This document shows, one piece after another, positions 8,482 to 15,405 of a DNA stretch of 40,260 bases. This stretch comes from SKLM01 sp964514285 (GTDB lineage: Bacteria > Chloroflexota > Anaerolineae > B4-G1): assembly GCA_964514285.1 (NCBI GenBank), contig CAZEQC010000029.1:1-40260 (forward strand), in the 5' to 3' direction. Position 1 is the first letter of the stretch, and each line of letters opens with the position of its first letter. The translations under genes and the position numbers were made by a program. The notes beneath the pieces were generated by a model that made no database searches, had not been told where the DNA came from, and saw only the letters and a program-made list of their open reading frames with translations.

Positions 8482-8963
8482 ATGGATGAGCAGTCTAACG
8501 GAGGACGGCGGCAGACGTGGGGATCTGTCGGTGAGGGAGACCAGGGCACCCTCGAGGGCAGCGGCCGAGCATCCCAGGCCCACGACTTGAACCTAGCCAT
8601 CTTTCAGGGAAGGGACGTCGACCGGATCCTCTGGCAACCCAGGCTGGACTACTGGTACGAAGCGAACCGTCGACAAGGAACCTTGCCCCAGGTTCTGGCG
8701 GACGCCAGCCTCCTCGAGGTCTACGACTACTGCCAAGCCTCCATTCGCTACGTCACGAAGCCCCTCCACAAGCGATACGAGCGGGTGGAACGCCGTGAGG
8801 TGTGGGAGAGCGAGAGACGGCTGAGGATCAGCTGGGCATCTCGGACGAGCTTCCACCGGACGCCGACATCGAGCGGGTGCGCGCCGTGGGGGAGCTGGTG
8901 GCGGACATACACAGGGGCGTCCCTAGGGCGGCCCCGGCCCTAGACGAGAGGAGCATGGGTTGA
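8482..8963 (+). pseudogene. Broken uroporphyrinogen decarboxylase-like gene (internal deletion and frame change)
   Basis: The first 115 or so codons read like the start of a UroD-like protein (RILWQPRLDYWYEANRRQG, then a YCQASIRYVTK segment). After about 8800-8826 that frame turns into low-quality sequence rich in Ser, Arg and Trp and stops at 8943. In the frame one base earlier, a credible C-terminal piece appears (LGISDELPPDADIERVRAVG) and runs to a TGA at 8961-8963, which overlaps the ATG of the next gene. Together they look like the two ends of a protein that is normally three times longer, with the centre lost. UroD-like proteins include heme-pathway enzymes and methylcobamide methyltransferases (MtaA/CmuA type); the remnant is too short to choose. 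Confidence 0.6.
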
Positions 8964-10036
8964 TGCACACTACCAAGGAGAGCCTGGTCCGAGTCGGGAT
9001 CGACGGGCTGGGGCGCGCCGGATGGCACTTACACGGCGGGACGCTGGCAGATCTACCAGAGAAGTACACTGTCGTGGGCGTCTCCGATCCGCTGATGGAG
9101 CGACACCGGGACCCCCGGGAGCGGTTCGGCTGTCGCTGCTGGACGAGCCTCGACAACCTACTGGAGGATGACGAGATCGAGTTGGTGATCGTGGCCGTGC
9201 CGACCCATCTCCACGCGGAGCACGCTATCCGCGCTCTGGAAGCAGGCAAGCACGTGCTGGTGGAGAAACCGATGGCCCACAGCCTGGCAGAGGCCGACAG
9301 GATGATCGAGGCAGCCGAGAAGGCGGGGAGACTGCTCACCGTCAATCAGAACTACCGCTTCACACCGGATTTCGTCACCATCCAGGACGTCCTGGCGTCC
9401 GGGAAGCTGGGGCGGATCATCCTGGTCCGTATGGCCTGGCACGCCTACTCGCGACGATGGGATTGGCAGACGATCAAGGACCTCGGCGGGGGACAGCTGA
9501 ACAACGCCGGGGCCCACGCCGTGGACCGGGCGCTGTTGTTGATGGGCGATGCCGAGCCGGAGGTGTGGTGCCAAACCGAGTGTACCGACCTCTTCGCCGG
9601 CGACGCCGAGAGCCACGCCAAGATCCTCTTACGGGCAGACAGCGCGCCGATGGTCGACATCGAGTTGACGAACGCATGCGCCTATCCTCAGGACGAATGG
9701 CTCATCATGGGCACCCAGGGTGGCCTAAGTGGGTCGTATGCCGAGCTCCGCTGGAAGTACCTGGACCCAGACCTGCTGACACCGCGCCAAGCTCGTCGCG
9801 AGCCTACTGCCGCCCGCAGCTATAACCAAGAGGAGCTGCCGTGGCGGGAGGTGGTGTGCGATCTCTCCACGGACCCCAGCGCTGGGCATCGGAAGGTCTA
9901 CCTTAACCTCTACGCCACGCTGCGCGAGGGCAAGCCCCTGGCCGTCACCGCGGAGAGCGTGCGCCAGCAGATCGCGGTTCTGGAGATCTGCCGGGAGTCG
10001 GATGGTCAGTGGCGGACGCTGCCGAGCCGGGCTTGA
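8963..10036 (+). CDS. Gfo/Idh/MocA family oxidoreductase
   Basis: This NAD(P)-dependent sugar or polyol dehydrogenase has 357 residues from the ATG at 8963, which overlaps the TGA of the broken gene before it. The N-terminal Rossmann fold contains GIDGLGRAGWH. The catalytic-Lys motif is VEKPMAHSL, and the GGGQLNNAGAHAVD segment carries the family's substrate-site Asp/His. A TTG immediately before the ATG is a less likely start. The family oxidises or epimerises many sugars and sugar acids, so a specific substrate cannot be given. Two further members lie at 10115 and 32228. Confidence 0.9.
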   Translation: MHTTKESLVRVGIDGLGRAGWHLHGGTLADLPEKYTVVGVSDPLMERHRDPRERFGCRCWTSLDNLLEDDEIELVIVAVPTHLHAEHAIRALEAGKHVLVEKPMAHSLAEADRMIEAAEKAGRLLTVNQNYRFTPDFVTIQDVLASGKLGRIILVRMAWHAYSRRWDWQTIKDLGGGQLNNAGAHAVDRALLLMGDAEPEVWCQTECTDLFAGDAESHAKILLRADSAPMVDIELTNACAYPQDEWLIMGTQGGLSGSYAELRWKYLDPDLLTPRQARREPTAARSYNQEELPWREVVCDLSTDPSAGHRKVYLNLYATLREGKPLAVTAESVRQQIAVLEICRESDGQWRTLPSRA

Positions 10037-10114
10037 CCGGCCATCGTAACCTACCCAGCGCCTACGCCCCAAACGGGGTTGAACCGACATAGACACGTTT
10101 GAGGAGCGACATTC

Positions 10115-11173
10115 ATGACGAGATCTGAGACTCTCCGTTTCGCCATCCTGGGAGCTGGCGTGGCAGCCGATTATCATCGACAGGCCATCGCCGCAAACGA
10201 GGACCGGGGCGCCCGGCTGGCGGCTGTGGGGTACTACGATCCCGCGCGGTTTGACGAGATCAGCGCCGCGTTTGATGCGCCCTGCGTCACGTACGAGGAC
10301 GTTCTCAGCAACCGAGAGGTCGACGCGGTCTGCATCTGTACGCCCAGTGGGCAGCACGCGGACCAGGCTATGGCAGCCGCCAGGGCGGGCAAACACGTGC
10401 TGGTGGAGAAACCGATGGCGCTCAGCCTGGAGGGAGCGGACCGGATGACCGCGGCCTGCGCGGAGGCGCAGGTGAAACTGGGCGTCGTCCTCCAACGCCG
10501 GGCCCAGCCCCTGTTTCAACGGATTCACGCCGCGGTCTCGGCCGGCGATCTGGGTCGGTTGACGCTGGGACAGGTAGCCCTGCCCTACTTCCGGCCTCAG
10601 GCCTACTTTGACCAAGCTGACTGGCGGGGGACGTGGACGGAGGACGGCGGCGGCGTACTGATGAACCAGGGGATTCACCTGGTCGACCTTTTGCTCTGGA
10701 TGATGGGTAGCCCGGTGGACGTGGCCGCCTACGCCGACACGCTCTCTCGCGACATCGACGTCGAGGACACCCTCGTAGCAACGCTCCGCTTCCCAAAAGG
10801 CGCGATGGCCACCATCAGCGCCACGACGACGGCATCGCCCGGCTTCCCGCACCGACTCGAGATCTACGGGACTGGCGGGGGGATACAATTGGAGGGTGAG
10901 GACGTGCGACGGTGGGAGCTGGCCGACCCCGAGGACGCATCGGTGGAGCCCACCTCGGCCAGGGGGGCCTCCGAAGCGGGCGCGGGCAGCCGGCCTCGGG
11001 GCATTTCGCCCACCGGCCACATCTATGTCGTGAAGGACTTCATCGAGGCCGTATGCGACGACCGCCCCCCCATGGTCGGCAGCGCGGAGGGCAGGCTGAG
11101 CCTGGAGACAGTCCTGGCGATCTATGCAGCGGCTGGTCTAAGCTCAAAGAGGGGAGAGACGGTCCATGCCTGA
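10115..11173 (+). CDS. Gfo/Idh/MocA family oxidoreductase
   Basis: This 352-residue paralogue has the nucleotide-binding motif GAGVAADYH near its start. VEKPMALSL supplies the catalytic Lys, and GGGVLMNQGIHLVD forms the substrate-site motif. The ATG is preceded by GAGGAG (10098-10103). The last 8 nt overlap the isomerase gene at 11166, which indicates translational coupling. Paired Gfo/Idh/MocA proteins and a TIM-barrel isomerase are a common arrangement in inositol-like and keto-sugar catabolism, and this trio probably acts in one route. Confidence 0.9.
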   Translation: MTRSETLRFAILGAGVAADYHRQAIAANEDRGARLAAVGYYDPARFDEISAAFDAPCVTYEDVLSNREVDAVCICTPSGQHADQAMAAARAGKHVLVEKPMALSLEGADRMTAACAEAQVKLGVVLQRRAQPLFQRIHAAVSAGDLGRLTLGQVALPYFRPQAYFDQADWRGTWTEDGGGVLMNQGIHLVDLLLWMMGSPVDVAAYADTLSRDIDVEDTLVATLRFPKGAMATISATTTASPGFPHRLEIYGTGGGIQLEGEDVRRWELADPEDASVEPTSARGASEAGAGSRPRGISPTGHIYVVKDFIEAVCDDRPPMVGSAEGRLSLETVLAIYAAAGLSSKRGETVHA

Positions 11174-12029
11174 AGCAGCCTTTGCTCTAAGTGCCTTCGG
11201 CGACGAAATCGCGAAGGATCTGAGCGACCAACTCATACTACTGAAAGAGCTTGACATCCACCACCTCGATCTACGCAGCGCCTGGGGCAAGGGCCTCCTG
11301 GAGATGACGGATGCCGACGTGGAGCAGGTGAGGGGGACTTGTTCGGCTTCCGAGATGGACGTGGCCTGTCTGGGCAGCCCGGTGGGCAAGTCGCCCCTCG
11401 AAGGCCCCATCGAGGATGAGCTCTCGAAGCTCGCTCGAGTCTGCGAGATCGGGAGGGCTCTCGATTGCCGCCGCGTCCGGATGTTCTCTTTCTATCTGCC
11501 GGATCCGGAAACGACGCTCGATTTCGATAGGTATCTGAACACCGCGGTCTCCAGGCTGGCCCGGTTGGTGGAGCTGGCCGAGAAGGAGGACGCCTTGCTG
11601 CTGCTTGAGAACGAGAAGAAGCTCGTCGGGGACACGATTGAACGCTGTCACGTCCTGCTCAGTCGACTACGAAGCCCCCACCTCCGTTTCCTCTGGGATC
11701 CTGCCAACTTCGTCCAGGTCGAAGCGGCAGGCCCCACAGAGCGGGGCTGGCCCCTCCTCGGCCAGTACGTCTCATACGTTCACATCAAGGACGCGGACGG
11801 CGAGGACGGCAGTGTCTGTGTCGCGGGCGAAGGAGACGGGCAGATTGGCGCGCTCCTAACCCGCCTAAGGGAGGAGGGCTACCGCGGCTTCCTCTCCCTG
11901 GAACCCCACCTGGTTGCGGCCGGACACAGTGGCGGCTTCAGCGGAGCGACAGAGATGACGCACGCTGTGAGCGCGCTCCGCCGCGTGATGGCGGAGACGG
12001 GCTGCGTCGAGGTGGATCGCATCCCCTAG
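11166..12029 (+). CDS. Sugar phosphate isomerase/epimerase (AP endonuclease 2-like TIM barrel)
   Basis: This 287-residue TIM-barrel protein resembles xylose-isomerase-like or IolE/tagatose epimerase proteins. The expected metal-binding residues are visible in order: Glu in LLLENEK, Asp in FLWDPANF, His in YVHIKDADG and Glu in FLSLEPHL. The gene overlaps the preceding dehydrogenase by 8 nt. The likely role is isomerisation or epimerisation (or dehydration) of the keto-sugar made by its two dehydrogenase neighbours. The exact reaction is unknown. Confidence 0.85.
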   Translation: MPEAAFALSAFGDEIAKDLSDQLILLKELDIHHLDLRSAWGKGLLEMTDADVEQVRGTCSASEMDVACLGSPVGKSPLEGPIEDELSKLARVCEIGRALDCRRVRMFSFYLPDPETTLDFDRYLNTAVSRLARLVELAEKEDALLLLENEKKLVGDTIERCHVLLSRLRSPHLRFLWDPANFVQVEAAGPTERGWPLLGQYVSYVHIKDADGEDGSVCVAGEGDGQIGALLTRLREEGYRGFLSLEPHLVAAGHSGGFSGATEMTHAVSALRRVMAETGCVEVDRIP

Positions 12030-12129
12030 TCCATCCATACGAACGGTATCATATCGTCCCTCATATTAGAGGACACAGCATGCGTTCGGCACGAACCGAA
12101 TGCGGATGGCTTCGAAAAGGGAGACCACA

Positions 12130-13512
12130 ATGAACATCATCGGCATCATGCTGGATAGCTTTCGGCAGGATCATGTGAGTGCCTACAACGCCGGCCAGCC
12201 GGTGTTTGACGGCGTGCCCGCGTGCAGGACACCCAACATCGACGCCTTCGCGCAAGAGTGCGTTGTCTTCGATAATGCCTACCCCGAGGCCCTGCCCACG
12301 CTCCCGGTGCGAACCCAGCTCTTCACCGGGCAGCGCACCCTGCCCTACAGGCACTGGCAGCCCTTGACTAAGGAGGACATCTCCATCGCTGAGATCCTTA
12401 GCGTCGAGGGGTACGTCTGCGGTCTCATCTCCGATTGTTATCACTATCGGGCGCCGGGCATGAACTACCACCGCGGGTTCCATGCCTACCGCTGGGTGCG
12501 CGGCCAGGAGTACGATCCGTGGACGTCGCATCCGCCGCGGCGTAGCGTGGACGACTACGTCAATGAACACTACGACGATATATGGCGCGGACGAGTCGCG
12601 CGGTTCCTGGCCAACACCGACACCTTCACGCACGAGGAGGATTGGTTTGCGGCGAAAGTCTTCGAAGGGGCTGCGGAGTGGCTCACCCACAACCGCGTCC
12701 ACGACGATGTCTTCCTCTGGGTGGACTCCTTCGATCCCCATGAGCCGTGGGACCCGCCAGCCCGATTCGATACCTACACCGATCCCAACTATCGCGGAAA
12801 ACGGCTCATCCAACCTCTCGGAGGAAGGACGGAGGAATGGACGGAACCGGAGGAGATCTCTCATATGCGAGGCCTGTACGCTGGTGAGGCGGCTTTCGTG
12901 GATCACTGCGTCGGAAAGTTTCTCAAGATGCTCAAGGACCAGGGATACTACCACGATTCGGTCATTGTCCTGACGGCTGATCATGGCCATCCGCTGGGGG
13001 ACCACGACAAGTTCCTCAAGGGCGGCGACCGCCTCTACAATGAGTTGCTCAACGTCCCATTTATGATCCGACTGCCGGGCGGTGAGGGAGCCCGCCGCAC
13101 GCAGGCCCTCATCCAGTTCCACGACGTGCTGCCCACGCTCCTTGAGCTGATCGGTATGGGAAACAACGCCACCTCTATGCACGGGCGCAGCTTCTTGAAG
13201 GTGCTCCGCGGCGAGAGCGACGAGCACCGCCAGGCGGTGATCACCGGCTACCAGGAGGCTCCTGACCGGTGCATCCGGGATCGGACGTGGAGCTTGATCG
13301 AGCGGCCACTCGGAGAGCCGGACGAGCTCTACAACCTGGTCGATGATCCTGGCGAAAGCGTCAACTTGATCGACGAGCATCCAGAGGAGGCGCGTCGGTT
13401 GTCCGAGACGTTCGGAAGCTACTTCCGCCTCGGCTCCGAGATGGGGACCAGTGGCGTGCAGGAGAAGGGCATCCAGGGGAAGTACGAGTTGGCTTCGGGC
13501 AGCGTTGCATAG
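12130..13512 (+). CDS. Sulfatase-fold hydrolase with Thr in the nucleophile position
   Basis: This 460-residue protein belongs to the alkaline phosphatase/sulfatase superfamily. The ATG at 12130 is chosen because AAGGGAG lies 6 nt upstream; the in-frame ATG at 12100 has no such site. Metal-binding regions are MLDSFRQDH (residues 7-15) and TADHGHPLGDHDKFLKGG. In the sulfatase signature C/S-x-P-x-R the protein has T57-L-P-V-R, so there is no Cys or Ser to become formylglycine. This points to a Thr-nucleophile phosphodiesterase, phosphonate hydrolase or similar activity rather than classical sulfate-ester cleavage. No signal peptide is seen, so it should be cytoplasmic. The gene ends with a hairpin overlapping its stop codon. 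Confidence 0.85.
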   Translation: MNIIGIMLDSFRQDHVSAYNAGQPVFDGVPACRTPNIDAFAQECVVFDNAYPEALPTLPVRTQLFTGQRTLPYRHWQPLTKEDISIAEILSVEGYVCGLISDCYHYRAPGMNYHRGFHAYRWVRGQEYDPWTSHPPRRSVDDYVNEHYDDIWRGRVARFLANTDTFTHEEDWFAAKVFEGAAEWLTHNRVHDDVFLWVDSFDPHEPWDPPARFDTYTDPNYRGKRLIQPLGGRTEEWTEPEEISHMRGLYAGEAAFVDHCVGKFLKMLKDQGYYHDSVIVLTADHGHPLGDHDKFLKGGDRLYNELLNVPFMIRLPGGEGARRTQALIQFHDVLPTLLELIGMGNNATSMHGRSFLKVLRGESDEHRQAVITGYQEAPDRCIRDRTWSLIERPLGEPDELYNLVDDPGESVNLIDEHPEEARRLSETFGSYFRLGSEMGTSGVQEKGIQGKYELASGSVA

Positions 13513-13527
13513 CCCCGCTGCGGGGCT
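13511..13527. terminator. Hairpin at the end of the first catabolic unit
   Basis: AGCCCCG (13511-13517) pairs perfectly with CGGGGCT (13521-13527) across a 3-nt loop, and its 5' arm overlaps the stop codon of the sulfatase-like gene. It is not followed by a T-run. Its place between that gene and a new promoter at 13577 makes a transcription terminator the best guess. Confidence 0.5.
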
Positions 13528-13576
13528 AAGGAGCGACACTGAAAAGCTCCCTGACCGAATAACGGGGCATTGAGAC

Positions 13577-13605
13577 TTGACACCTCTAGCGATATGTGAT
13601 ACACT
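13577..13605 (+). promoter_or_regulatory. Sigma-70-type promoter of the second ABC transporter and methyltransferase operon
   Basis: TTGACA at 13577-13582 and TACACT at 13600-13605 are 17 nt apart. The -35 is perfect and the -10 matches four of six consensus bases. It would produce a transcript with an untranslated leader of about 300 nt before the lipoprotein gene at 13911. The genes downstream show no other convincing promoter for many kilobases, so this may drive a very long operon. Confidence 0.65.
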
Positions 13606-13634
13606 GGTTATGATGACCTGACCACATGATGACA
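13606..13634 (+). promoter_or_regulatory. Candidate GntR operator downstream of the second promoter
   Basis: Immediately after the -10 box come GGTTAT (13606-13611) and ACATGATGACA (13624-13634), the same two words found behind the gntR promoter. The site also holds a direct repeat of ATGATGAC (13610-13617 and 13626-13633) spaced by 16 nt, about one and a half helix turns. The position would let a repressor block transcription. Binding by the GntR protein encoded at 183 is an inference. Confidence 0.4.
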
Positions 13635-13910
13635 ACATACCATCTTTGCTTTGCAGCGCTGTTTTCTTATGCCCGACTTGACATTCATCGGTTTTGCCTA
13701 CTTCGTCGCGGCGGTCTCAGGGAGTTACTTGGCCTTCCGCCGCGATAACGGCGCCGAAGCGACGGGTGCCGAAGAGTACCGGGCCCACGTTCTTTCGGCT
13801 CGGAAGGGGGGTGACCTACTCGACCACTGCTGATAGGCATATGTTATGTGCAATCTAACAACACTCGCCCCATGGGCAGCCGATCTCACATTCCGTAGGA
13901 GGAAAGAGAA
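13635..13910 (+). other. Long 5' leader region before the second ABC operon
   Basis: Together with the preceding promoter and operator this forms the only gene gap over 300 nt in the window (13513-13910). Apart from one possible small ORF (13669-13833) and the strong ribosome binding site AGGAGGAAAG just before 13911, I see no RNA gene, no recognisable riboswitch and no long inverted repeat. Confidence 0.5.
13669..13833 (+). CDS. Possible small membrane protein, 54 residues
   Basis: An ATG-initiated frame of 54 codons encodes a hydrophobic stretch (residues 5-23, TFIGFAYFVAAVSGSYLAF) followed by a charged tail ending in Asp-His-Cys. Third codon positions are mostly G or C, as in the neighbouring genes. 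There is no recognisable ribosome binding site and no family match that I know. It may be a small membrane protein made from the leader of the ABC operon or a chance ORF. Confidence 0.25.
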   Translation: MPDLTFIGFAYFVAAVSGSYLAFRRDNGAEATGAEEYRAHVLSARKGGDLLDHC

Positions 13911-15305
13911 ATGAAGTTGAAGCGAGCTTTGCTTGTGAGCTTCGTGCTCACCGCCGTGCTAGCTGGTTGCGGACCCGCACCGACGCCCGAGGTCATTAGA
14001 GAGACCGTCGAGGTCGAGGTGCCGGTAGAGCAGACCGTCGTCGTCGAGAAGACAGTCGAGGTCGAGAAGACGGTCGAGGTCGAGAAGACCGTTGAGGTGG
14101 TTCAAGAGCAAGAAGTGGTTACCATCGCCTACAATAACTACTTCAATATGACGTTCGGCCCGGCAGATCCTCCCATCGAGGCCATCCGCGCCGCCGTCGC
14201 GGAGAAATACCCCAACATCAAGATCGAATTCAACGTGATGCCCTACGAGGCAGGGCCCTGGCATGACAACTACGTGACGTGGTTCACGGCCGAGGACGGC
14301 ACCACAGACCTCATTGGCGTGGGGGCCTACTGGACCGCCGAGTTCGGCGAGGCGGGCTGGCTCCTCCCCCTCAACGACATGATCAGCCAGGACATTCTGG
14401 ACAAACTGAACCCGGCCTATCTAGATGCCCACACGTACAAGGGCGACCTGATCGGCCTGGGCCCCTGGTGGGGCGGCATCGGTGGCCTCTACTACCGGAA
14501 GGACCTGCTCGAGGAATACGGATTTGATCCGCCAGAGACCTATGAGGAGCTCGTCACCATCGCCGAGGCGATCATGGCCGAGGAACCGAACATGAGCGGT
14601 TGGACCTGGCCAGCGCTGAACGATCAGGTGCTCGTCAACCGCTGGACGGAGTTCCTGAACGGGTTCGGCGGGACGTACTTCAACGAGGACGGGACCTGCG
14701 CGATGAACTCCGAGGAGGCCGTGGCCGCCCTTGAGTTCATGGTCAGTCTGATCGAAGACGGCATCTCCCCCCGAGAGATCACCACCTGGAAGGAGGAGGA
14801 CTCCCAGGTCCGGTTCGTCAGCGGCCAGTCCATCTTCCACACCGGCCGGCAGGATATGATGTTCTGGCTGGACAACCCGGAGCAGTCGGAGATCGTGGAC
14901 CAGTGGGACTTCATCCCCATGCCGTCCAGCCCGGAGGGCGAGTCCACCGGCTACTACGAGGGGTGGGCCTTCAGCATCAATCAGTACTCCGATAACCCCG
15001 AGGCGGCAGCTAAGGTGCTCGAGGTCATGTTCGACTTCGACGTGCAGAAGGCCTTCAACCTCTCGCAGGGTCCGATCCAGGCTCATATGGATGTCTACGA
15101 GGATCCTGAGGTGATCGAGAACAACCCGAACCTGCCGAAGATCCAGGCCGTTGCCGACACAGCAGAGCCGCCCATCCCATCCCCGCGCTACACAGAGATG
15201 GCCGACATCCTGGCCCAGGAGCTCCATAGCGCACTGACCGGCATCAAGGCGCCACAGGCAGCGCTCGACGACGCCTGCGGTCGCATCGACGCCATTCAGC
15301 AGTAG
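13911..15305 (+). CDS. ABC transporter sugar-binding lipoprotein (second system)
   Basis: This 464-residue family 1 solute-binding lipoprotein is preceded by AGGAGGAAAG. Its signal peptide ends in LAGC, after which comes a stalk containing three copies of a six-residue Val-Glu-rich repeat (DNA repeat 14043-14096) and the binding domain. It is a clear paralogue of the protein at 1173, sharing length, lipobox, stalk style and C-terminal ELHSALTGIK segment, but it differs throughout the ligand-facing regions. Its operon runs directly into the corrinoid methyltransferase genes, so its ligand is probably their substrate or a precursor. The family implies a carbohydrate or polyol; I cannot name it. 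Confidence 0.93.
   Translation: MKLKRALLVSFVLTAVLAGCGPAPTPEVIRETVEVEVPVEQTVVVEKTVEVEKTVEVEKTVEVVQEQEVVTIAYNNYFNMTFGPADPPIEAIRAAVAEKYPNIKIEFNVMPYEAGPWHDNYVTWFTAEDGTTDLIGVGAYWTAEFGEAGWLLPLNDMISQDILDKLNPAYLDAHTYKGDLIGLGPWWGGIGGLYYRKDLLEEYGFDPPETYEELVTIAEAIMAEEPNMSGWTWPALNDQVLVNRWTEFLNGFGGTYFNEDGTCAMNSEEAVAALEFMVSLIEDGISPREITTWKEEDSQVRFVSGQSIFHTGRQDMMFWLDNPEQSEIVDQWDFIPMPSSPEGESTGYYEGWAFSINQYSDNPEAAAKVLEVMFDFDVQKAFNLSQGPIQAHMDVYEDPEVIENNPNLPKIQAVADTAEPPIPSPRYTEMADILAQELHSALTGIKAPQAALDDACGRIDAIQQ
14043..14096 (+). repeat. Three tandem 18-bp coding repeats in the lipoprotein stalk
   Basis: Three nearly identical 18-bp units begin with GTCGAGAAGAC at 14043, 14061 and 14079. They encode Val-Glu-Lys-Thr-Val-Glu repeats in the linker between the lipidated Cys and the binding domain. 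Repeats of this sort change copy number by slippage and would alter stalk length without changing the frame. Confidence 0.9.
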
Positions 15306-15316
15306 AGGTTTGCCTT

Positions 15317-15352
15317 GCCTTGAGGCTCTAGCCAAGCCGGGAGCCTCAAGGC
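15317..15352. promoter_or_regulatory. Intercistronic hairpin after the second binding-protein gene
   Basis: GCCTTGAGGCTC (15317-15328) pairs perfectly with GAGCCTCAAGGC (15341-15352) around a 12-nt loop, starting 11 nt after the lipoprotein stop codon. As in the first ABC operon, it separates the binding-protein cistron from the permeases and probably sets their relative expression by mRNA protection or partial termination. Confidence 0.75.
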
Positions 15353-15405
15353 CTCCTCCTACACTTCGGGAGAAAGCTTAGCTTGACAAGGAGAGGTGTG
15401 CACTA

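Noticed and set aside
12061..13638. A 525-codon minus-strand frame opposite the sulfatase-like gene
   Set aside because: The + strand encodes intact metal-binding and nucleophile motifs. The antisense product is a Val/Asp/Arg-rich shadow without a recognisable domain.
13678..13683. A second TTGACA downstream of the 13577 promoter
   Set aside because: No -10-like hexamer occurs 16-19 nt downstream, so it is not supported as a promoter.
14043..14096. Regular 18-bp repeats that might suggest a CRISPR or minisatellite
   Set aside because: They have no spacers, keep the reading frame and encode the lipoprotein stalk, so they are coding repeats.
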